Assembly: GCF_900110655.1 (NCBI RefSeq)
Contig: NZ_FOEQ01000015.1
Span: 1-64,000, forward strand
Length of the DNA stretch: 64,000 nt
Direction: 5' to 3'
From: Pseudomonas soli
GTDB lineage: Bacteria > Pseudomonadota > Gammaproteobacteria > Pseudomonadales > Pseudomonadaceae
Of the stretch, positions 42,834 to 50,600 are shown in pieces (the stretch's first letter is position 1; each line of letters begins with the position of its first letter). The notes under the pieces are model-generated. The model saw only the letters and a program-made list of their open reading frames with translations, was not told the origin of the DNA and did no database searches. The position numbers and the translations under genes are program-made.

Positions 42834-44738
42834 ATGAAATGCGACCCTTCGCTCCTTCGCCCTGCCCAGCCCACCGTGAAATCCCGCCTGATTCGCCAAT
42901 TGCTCGTCCCCCCGCTGGTCATCCTATTGATGGTCGGTCTAGGGATGGCTGGCTTCCTGATCAGCGAAAGCAACGGCATCCGCACGCTCAGCGAAAACGG
43001 CGAGCGCCAGTTGGAGCTGCATGCGCGCACCGTCGAAAGCGAAATCAGCAAGTACACCTACCTGCCCAGCCTGCTCGAGCTGGAAGACAGCGTCTCGCGC
43101 CTGCTCACCGACCCTGACGCCGGCGACCGCCAGGTCGTCAACGAATACCTCGAGGGCCTGAACCGGCGCAGCCGCAGCCGGGCGATCTTCGTCCTCGATA
43201 CCAATGGCCGGGTCCAGGCCACCAGCAACTGGCGCGACGCCGACTCCTTCCTCGGCGAGGACCTGGCATTCCGCGCCTATTTCCAGGTCGCCGTGCGCGG
43301 CGAACCCGGGCGTTTCTACGGTATCGGCAGCACCACCGGCGAGGCTGGCTACTATCTGGCCCACGGCCTGGAGGAGCACGGCAAGATCATCGGCGTGGCC
43401 GTGATCAAGGTGCGCCTCGATACCCTGGAGGAGCGCTGGCAGCGCGCCCGCCTGGAAGCCTTCGTCAGCGACGAGAACGGCATCATCATCCTTTCCAGCG
43501 ACCCGTCCCGACGTCTGAAGTCGGTGCGGCCGCTGAACCCGCAGATCAAGGAACGCCTGGCGCGCAGCCTGCAGTACTACTGGTGGCCGCTCAACGAGCT
43601 GCAACCGCTGGCCCGGGAAACCCTGTCCGACGGCGTGGAAAAACTGACCTTTCCGGCCAACAGCGAGACCGAGCACGGCAAGCAGCACAATGTCTCCTAC
43701 CTGGCACAGACCCGACGCCTGGCCGACACGCCCTGGCACTTCACCCTGCTTACCCCCTTGCAGGACCTGCGCCGCGAGTCGATGGTGCAGGGCATCCTGG
43801 TCGGGGTGGCCTTTGCCCTGCTGGCGATCCTGGCCATCGCCTGGAACGAGCGACGCAAGGTGATCGCCACCCGCCTGGCGGCCCGCGAGGCCCTGGAAGA
43901 GGCGAACAGCCAGCTGGAACGCAAGATCACCGAGCGCACCGCCGACCTGCGCGCTAGCAACGAACGCCTCAAAGGGCAAATCCGCGAACGCCGCCACGCC
44001 GAACAGACCTTGCGCCACGCCCAGGACGAACTGGTCCAGGCCGGCAAGCTGGCGGCCATCGGGCAGATGTCCACCAGCATCGCCCACGAACTCAATCAAC
44101 CGCTGGCGGCGTTGCGCACCCTGTCGGGCAATACCGTGCGCTTCCTCGAGCGCGGCGCGCTGGAAACCGCCAGCGCCAACCTGCGCACCATGAACGACCT
44201 GATCGATCGCATGGGCCGCATCACCGCCAGCCTGCGCTCGTTCGCCCGACGTGGCGACGACAGCGGCCAGGCGTCTTTGGAAAAGGCCGTGGAAGCCACG
44301 TTGCAAGTGCTGGCCAACCGTATCAGCGCCTGCCACCTGCATTTGCACCGCCAGTTCGACGATGCGTTGCTGGCCATCGACCAAACTCGCCTGGAACAGA
44401 TCCTGGTCAACCTGATTGGCAACGCCCTCGATGCCATGGCCACACAGCCCTTGCCACAACTGTGGCTGGAAGGCGAGAGGCAGGGCGACAAATACCGCCT
44501 GCGGGTGCTAGACAATGGCCATGGCATAGACGCCGAGGCGCGCAAGCACCTGTTCGAACCCTTCTTCACCACCAAACCGGGCGAGCATGGCCTGGGCCTG
44601 GGCCTGACCTTGTCGGCGAGCCTGGCCACTGCCGCCAAGGGTACACTGAGCGTCGAACATCCCGCCGGTGGCGGCACCGCATTCGTCCTTGCCCTGCCCC
44701 TGGCCACGCCCCCTAGCGAATTGGCTGAGCCTCTATGA
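42834..44738 (+). CDS. aauS: Sensor histidine kinase for acidic amino acids
   Basis: 634-residue DctB-like kinase. Helix 1 (residues about 18-40, LLVPPLVILLMVGLGMAGFL) and helix 2 (about 320-340, GILVGVAFALLAILAIAWNE) flank a large periplasmic double-Cache domain that should sense the amino acid. A coiled coil with two ANxxLE-type heptads follows. HisKA is MSTSIAHELNQPLAALRTLS with the phosphoacceptor His; ATP-binding boxes are ILVNLIGNALDAMATQP, DNGHGID and GLGLGLTLSASLA. I use the ATG 42834 rather than the GTG one codon earlier. It overlaps aauR by 4 nt. Confidence 0.92.
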   Translation: MKCDPSLLRPAQPTVKSRLIRQLLVPPLVILLMVGLGMAGFLISESNGIRTLSENGERQLELHARTVESEISKYTYLPSLLELEDSVSRLLTDPDAGDRQVVNEYLEGLNRRSRSRAIFVLDTNGRVQATSNWRDADSFLGEDLAFRAYFQVAVRGEPGRFYGIGSTTGEAGYYLAHGLEEHGKIIGVAVIKVRLDTLEERWQRARLEAFVSDENGIIILSSDPSRRLKSVRPLNPQIKERLARSLQYYWWPLNELQPLARETLSDGVEKLTFPANSETEHGKQHNVSYLAQTRRLADTPWHFTLLTPLQDLRRESMVQGILVGVAFALLAILAIAWNERRKVIATRLAAREALEEANSQLERKITERTADLRASNERLKGQIRERRHAEQTLRHAQDELVQAGKLAAIGQMSTSIAHELNQPLAALRTLSGNTVRFLERGALETASANLRTMNDLIDRMGRITASLRSFARRGDDSGQASLEKAVEATLQVLANRISACHLHLHRQFDDALLAIDQTRLEQILVNLIGNALDAMATQPLPQLWLEGERQGDKYRLRVLDNGHGIDAEARKHLFEPFFTTKPGEHGLGLGLTLSASLATAAKGTLSVEHPAGGGTAFVLALPLATPPSELAEPL

Positions 44739-46063
44739 AACAAGCACCTCTCACCGTCCTGATCGTCGAAGACGACCCGCACGTGCTGCTCGGCTGCCAG
44801 CAGGCGCTGGCCCTGGAAGACATCGCCTGCGAAGGCGTCGGCAGCGCCGAGCAGGCCCTCGAGCGAATCGGCGACGACTTCGCCGGCATCGTCGTCAGCG
44901 ATATCCGCCTGCCGGGCATCGATGGCCTGGAGCTGCTCAACCGTCTCAAGGCACGCGACCGCAGCTTGCCGGTGGTACTGATCACCGGACACGGCGACAT
45001 CGACATGGCGGTCGGTGCCATGCGCAACGGCGCCTACGACTTCATGGAAAAACCATTCTCGCCAGAGCGACTGGTCGATGTGGTGCGCCGCGCCCTGGAA
45101 CAACGCGGCCTGTCGCGCGAGGTGTTCGCCCTGCGTCGCCAACTGGCCGAGCAGAGCAGCCTGGAAGGTCGCATCATCGGCCGCTCACCGGCCATGGAAC
45201 AACTGCGCGAGCTGATCGCCAACGTCGCCGACACTTCGGCCAACGTCCTGATCGAAGGCGAGACAGGTACCGGCAAGGAGCTGGTTGCCCGCTGCCTGCA
45301 CGACTTCAGCCGACGCCAGGGCCAGCCATTCGTGGCGCTGAACTGCGGCGGTCTCCCGGAGAACCTGTTCGAAAGCGAGATCTTCGGCCACGAAGCCAAT
45401 GCCTTCACCGGTGCCGGCAAGCGCCGCATCGGCAAGATCGAGCACGCCAACGGCGGCACGCTGTTCCTCGACGAAGTCGAGAGCATGCCGATCAACCTGC
45501 AAATCAAGCTGCTGCGGGTACTGCAAGAGCGCACTCTGGAACGCCTGGGCTCGAACCAGAGCATCCCGGTGGACTGCCGGGTGATCGCCGCGACCAAATC
45601 CGACCTCGCCGTACTGGGCCAGAGTGGCCAGTTCCGCAGCGACCTGTACTACCGCCTCAACGTCGTCACCCTCGAGCTGCCACCACTGCGCGAGCGACGC
45701 GAAGACATCCTGCAACTGTTCGAACACTTCCTACAACAGTCAGCCTTGCGCTTTGACCGCGAGCCCCCCACCCTCGACAGCCAGACCCTGTCGCAGTTGC
45801 TGGCCCACGACTGGCAAGGCAACGTGCGCGAGCTGCGCAACGTCGCCGAACGCCATGCCCTGGGCCTGCCCGCGTTCAAGAAGGGGAGCAGCGGCGGGGC
45901 CAGCCAAGGGCTAGGTTTCGCCGAAGCGGTAGAGGCATTCGAACGCAACCTGCTCAGCGATGCCCTGCAGCGCAGCGGTGGCAATCTCAGCCAAGCCAGC
46001 CAGGAACTGGGGATGGCCAAGACCACGCTGTTCGACAAAGTGAAGAAGTACGGCCTCGGCTGA
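44735..46063 (+). CDS. aauR: Sigma-54-dependent response regulator
   Basis: 442-residue NtrC/DctD-type activator. Receiver domain: VEDDPH, phosphoacceptor Asp in GIVVSDIRLPGIDG, Lys in FMEKPFSPE. AAA+ domain: IEGETGTGKELVARCL, GGTLFLDEVESM; the sigma-54-contact loop reads HEANAFTGAGKRR, so the first Gly of GAFTGA is Asn. The C-terminal Fis-type helix-turn-helix is GGNLSQASQELGMAKTTLFD. It should bind TTCGG-N4-CCGAA sites upstream of aatJ and, with RpoN, activate glutamate and aspartate uptake. Confidence 0.93.
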   Translation: MKQAPLTVLIVEDDPHVLLGCQQALALEDIACEGVGSAEQALERIGDDFAGIVVSDIRLPGIDGLELLNRLKARDRSLPVVLITGHGDIDMAVGAMRNGAYDFMEKPFSPERLVDVVRRALEQRGLSREVFALRRQLAEQSSLEGRIIGRSPAMEQLRELIANVADTSANVLIEGETGTGKELVARCLHDFSRRQGQPFVALNCGGLPENLFESEIFGHEANAFTGAGKRRIGKIEHANGGTLFLDEVESMPINLQIKLLRVLQERTLERLGSNQSIPVDCRVIAATKSDLAVLGQSGQFRSDLYYRLNVVTLELPPLRERREDILQLFEHFLQQSALRFDREPPTLDSQTLSQLLAHDWQGNVRELRNVAERHALGLPAFKKGSSGGASQGLGFAEAVEAFERNLLSDALQRSGGNLSQASQELGMAKTTLFDKVKKYGLG

Positions 46064-46090
46064 TCGGCTACCTTACCTTGGAAGTTTAAC

Positions 46091-46426
46091 GTGGACTTGG
46101 CATTCAAAGCGGCCCTGGGCGCGGGCGTGGTGCTCCTCCTGGCCATCCTGTCGAAAACCCGCAACTACTACATTGCCGGCCTGGTGCCGCTGTTTCCTAC
46201 CTTTGCCCTGATAGCCCACTACATTGTTGGCAAGGGACGGTCGCTGGAGGATCTGAAAACCACCATCCTGTTCGGAATGTGGTCGATCATCCCCTACTTC
46301 GTGTACCTGGCCACGCTGTACGTACTGGTTGAGCGCATGCGCCTGGAGGCCTCGCTGGCCCTGGCCACGGTAGCCTGGCTGGTCGCTGCGACCCTGCTGG
46401 TGAGCCTATGGGTGAGAGTGCATTGA
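46091..46426 (+). CDS. glpM: GlpM family membrane protein
   Basis: 111-residue membrane protein with four helices (residues about 5-20, 27-45, 58-80, 88-109). It begins MDLAFKAALGAGVVLLLAIL from a GTG with GGAAG upstream. The pattern KTRNYYIAGLVPLFPTFALI then AHYIVG, and MWSIIPYFVYL, matches GlpM of P. aeruginosa, which lies next to glpD there and affects alginate production. Here it is 8.5 kb from glpD, behind the toxin relic and the aat-aau genes. The function is poorly known. Confidence 0.85.
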   Translation: MDLAFKAALGAGVVLLLAILSKTRNYYIAGLVPLFPTFALIAHYIVGKGRSLEDLKTTILFGMWSIIPYFVYLATLYVLVERMRLEASLALATVAWLVAATLLVSLWVRVH

Positions 46427-46501
46427 ACGAACTGCGGGCTAAACCTGCGCCCAGCCGTGGTGGAAGTGGGCTTGCTCCAGTCGTTATCGTGCACCACCGC
46501 G

Positions 46502-47491
46502 CTAAAGCCCGGCGATATGCGTGACATCCTGCCGATGCGCCTGTAGGTAGGGGAGCACAACCCCCAGCAGGGGCGCCTTGAACGGCTCCTGGAACCGATG
46601 CGCCAGCCCCGGAATCAGCCGCAACTGGCTGCCCTGGATGTGTGCCGCCAGGTGTACCCCATGCATCACTGGCAACAGCGGATCGGCCGTTCCGTGCACC
46701 ACCAATGTTGGTAGCCGCAGTTGGTTGAGCAACTCCACCCTGCTGGGTTCGGCGAGAATCGCCATGATCTGGCGTTTGGCCCCCTGCGGATTGAATGCCC
46801 GGTCATAGGCCACGGCAGCCTGCTCGATGAGGGCAGCGCGGTCATCGTGCACCTGGGGACTACCTAACGCCGCGAGCAACTCGGCTTGCTGCGCGATAGC
46901 CACCTCACGATTCGGTGCACTGCGTCGCGCCAGCAATTGCAACAGGGCCGGGGCAGGGGCCGGCAGGCCAACCGCGCCCGAACTGGACATCACCAGCGTC
47001 AAGCTACGCACCCGCTCCGGCGCCATGGCGGCGAGATGCTGCGCGATCATGCCGCCCATGCTCACGCCCAGCACATGAAACTGGCGGACCTCGAGTGCAT
47101 CCATGAGACGTAAGCCATCATTGGCCATGTCCGTCAGGCTGTAAGGTGCCGAAACAGGCAGCCCCAGCTTGTAGCGCAGCAGTTCGATTGTCAGGTTCGC
47201 CGAAGCCGGCATTTGGTTCCAGCGTGACAGGCCGACGTCGCGGTTGTCGTAGCGAATCACTCGAAAGCCTTGACGGCACAGGGCTTCGACCACGTCATCC
47301 GGCCAGTGGATCAGTTGCCCGCCCAGGCCCATCACCAACAGCAGAACGGGGTCTCGGGGCGCACCGACGCTCTGGTACACCAGGCTCAGCTCGCCCAGCT
47401 CCGCCCGTTGCACAGGTGCATGAACATCACAGCGGCCTTCGGCGAAGCTCGCCGGTACGCTGACCAGTAGCAAGAAGAAAAGTAACCACAT
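46502..47491 (-). CDS. Exported alpha/beta hydrolase
   Basis: 329-residue serine hydrolase with a signal peptide (MWLLFFLLLVSVPASFAEG). The oxyanion region is LLLVMGLGGQLIHWPDD, the nucleophile Ser lies in VLGVSMGGMIAQH, the acid Asp in VHGTADPLLP and the His in IPGLAHRFQEP. These make a complete triad. Substrate is not evident; related proteins are esterases or lactonases. The start at the Met before the signal peptide is chosen; the open frame goes 38 codons further up without features. It is transcribed divergently from the giant toxin-like gene. Confidence 0.8.
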   Translation of the reverse strand: MWLLFFLLLVSVPASFAEGRCDVHAPVQRAELGELSLVYQSVGAPRDPVLLLVMGLGGQLIHWPDDVVEALCRQGFRVIRYDNRDVGLSRWNQMPASANLTIELLRYKLGLPVSAPYSLTDMANDGLRLMDALEVRQFHVLGVSMGGMIAQHLAAMAPERVRSLTLVMSSSGAVGLPAPAPALLQLLARRSAPNREVAIAQQAELLAALGSPQVHDDRAALIEQAAVAYDRAFNPQGAKRQIMAILAEPSRVELLNQLRLPTLVVHGTADPLLPVMHGVHLAAHIQGSQLRLIPGLAHRFQEPFKAPLLGVVLPYLQAHRQDVTHIAGL

Positions 47492-47688
47492 GAAAGCAAC
47501 ACCAGAATGCAGATCCCCAGTAGCGCGAGATTGTGATGAATCTCCTCCCGGCGCGCTGCCACAAAACCGTGACATTTTGATGAATCCTGCCCAATAGCCG
47601 GACACGACAATTAACTACGACCCAGCAGACGTGTCCCTTTCCTTCAATGACGTTGCCCGCTCCGGTAACTCTCAAGAAGGATCCTTCG

Positions 47689-50600
47689 ATGTACGAGCTG
47701 ACCCCCTCCCTCCCCTTTTCCCTCGCGTCCCTACCGATGCATGCCGTGCCGCCGGACTCTCCGGTTGTCCATCAAGCACGTCAAACATGCGAAGACCAGC
47801 AACGAATCTTCAATGCGCTGCTGGGCCAGGCGCCCGGTGTTCGACAGGTCATTGGTGAATGGCTGAACAAAACCCTCGGCATCATTCCCGGGCAAGCCGG
47901 CCTGGTCCTGGGATCGGCGCAGCAGCCCGCACGTATCGGTCTCGTTGAGTTGACTGCCTGGGCCCAACACCACAAACCCACTTCCATGATTGACCTTCGC
48001 GCCTCTATCACGGGGGTACCTGACGCGCTACAGCAGTCGCCCAGCGAGTTGCTGGAACGTCTGGCCGCCCTGAATCTCTCCGCTCTCGTTCGTGAATCCT
48101 GGATCAACTATTGGGGGGAACGCGCTCAAGGAACACCGAGGAGTCGAAAGGAACAGGCGCGCATACAGTACCAACGGCACTTCGAAGCCGCCGTCGAGAT
48201 CGCCTTCGCCAGTGATCCCTCGGCGACAGTGCTGCGCCCAGTGCTAAGTGTCATGGACCACCCCGAGTGGCTACGGATCGACGATCGCCAGTTGTTTATC
48301 GAAACTCCCACCTGCGAGCCTGGCGCGCTGATCTTCAGTATCGAAGGTGAAGCCGGGCTGAGCCTGTACTCCCCCGGCAGCAACGAAACCCTGAGTTATC
48401 ACACCTCACGTCCAGCGCTGGAGGCCAGACTGGGTGAGTCTTCAGGACAAATTCACTACAACGCACTGGACTCGATCGACGAAGGGTTCAACAGCCTGTT
48501 CGTGAGCCTGGAAGCCCGGCTGCTGGCAACACTCGAACATGATCCTGGTGACGAGCTTGGCGACGCCAGCGCAGCATTGGCGCAAGCAGATCGACTGCAT
48601 GATCATTGGCGCTGCTCAACGGTTTTCGCCATGCCGCTAGCCCTTGAACCTGCCGATCAAGACGATCTCCCTGGCCCCTCACTGTTCGAGCTGGCCCCTT
48701 TTGGCCTGGAGGTGCCCTGCTCAACACGCGCGCAAATGATCGCTCGACAAATGGAAAAGTTGACAAGGCTTTCCCATCAGGACCTTGAGGCGTGCCAACG
48801 ACAACATGATCTCCTGCTCGCTGCGCGCAAGGCCGCTCAGACCCAGATCGAAGCCATCCTGGCATCGGCGAAATGGCACTCGGACGCCCGCCCGTTCAAC
48901 GCTCCGCCCGCTCTGTCGACAGCTCACGGCCAAGCCCTGCTTGCCCATGCTCGAATGAAAGCGTTGCTGGGCGAACTGACGCCTGACGTGCTCGCGTTGG
49001 TCGAAGCACTAGCCAGCCCCCATGACAACAGCCCCCTGACGGCTTCACTCGTGCTTCGCTCAGCGCCCGAAGATCCCTCGAGCAGTGCTCGCGAACAGCT
49101 ACTGCACGAGGTCATCGTCATCACCAGGCGTACGCCCCGGGACACGCCCGATACCCGTCACCCCTTCGCCATCTACTGGATCGGAGGGCCAGGGGGACTT
49201 TTGCAATGCGATGACCAAGCTGCCCTCGCTCGCTACCTGAGCCAGTTTGACCCCAAGCTGTCACTGCGCTTGGAACCCATCGTCGGCGACAGCCTTGCCC
49301 ATGCGCTCGATGCACAACTGGCGCACGCACGCCGGGCGTGGCAGGCACTGCAGAATGAGAAGGGAGTCGATGCCGCGGCACCTGGACTGGTGCAGGCCAA
49401 ACAGAGTTTAGGCCAACACCTGCAGGTGTCCTGCAAGGGTGCCCGGGAGGCGGCGCTCTCTGTCCTGCGCGCAGAGCAACAGCTAGCGAGCAAACTGGGC
49501 AGTTCGCCGACCGCCTTCGCCAAGATGAATGATGAGGCCCGCAACGCTTTCAAAGCCCTCGCCAAAGACTATCTCAACGCCATGCGCGACAGCCAGGCAC
49601 TGATAGAGCGCGATCTGCCGGAGCGCAATGCGTTCTGCCAGCGTTTGGTGTCGCAAACCCTGATAGCGGATTTCGATGATTTCAGCGGTGGCCAGATTGT
49701 TCTGCAACTGCCGTTATCGACGAGCTGGCGCAATCATCCCGTCGGGGGTGGCGGCACTCCAGGCACGCCAACCCGGCCTGTATTGACGGCAAGCCAGGAA
49801 ACCGAGGAGATCACCCTTGAGAGCCTGCTGTTGAACAACCTCGACAGCACCATGCTGGAACGGCTGAGATTCGCCAAGCCCAAGCGTGCCGACGGGCAGC
49901 CTCTCGGACAGCCCATGGAAGAAGGCCTCGATCACGCCTATCTGCAGAGTCTGGCACGCCGCCTGGACCTCGCCGGGCGCTACGAAACGGCAATACATGC
50001 GGCATTCAGCGATCCCGACGAGTCCGACTATGCCCATGCCTATCGCAGGGAGTGCTTGATTGCGCCGCACCGTTTGTTGTTGAAGTTGCAAAACCTGCTC
50101 TACCACCAGCGAGGGGACTTGGACAACATCGGCCACGCGATCCTGTCGGTGGCAATCGATGCCGACAGCCGAACCGCCTTCCAGGCCGACGGTCATGACA
50201 TTCAATTGTTGCCCGCCTCGCTGGCCGTTGGTGGCGAGGATACCGATGAGCAACCTACGACACTTTCGGGGATCACCTTTATCGAAGACCGTATCAGAAA
50301 GGTCACCGTGCTCTATCTTCCCGATCATCCGACCCACGGGCTGCGCCAGTACGCCACGCTCGAGCAGGCGCGACAGGCGCTACTCGATGAGCGCGACGAC
50401 TACCTCGTCAGCCGCGCACTCAGCGGTAACCCAGACGCCCATCGCTCAAGGCTACGCGAAGCGCGGGTTCGTCATTTCGAACACATGATTGTCGCAGGTG
50501 CCGCCTGGCCCGCCACCACCTCGCTGGCAGCCCACCTGCTTGATGGCCACCGAGGGCGCCTGGTGATGGAACACCGCGCGACAGCTCGCTCCAATCTGGA

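Noticed and set aside
42939..44459. Long open frame antisense to aauS (506 codons)
   Set aside because: Shadow of the kinase gene, Gln/Ala/Val-rich as usual for such frames.
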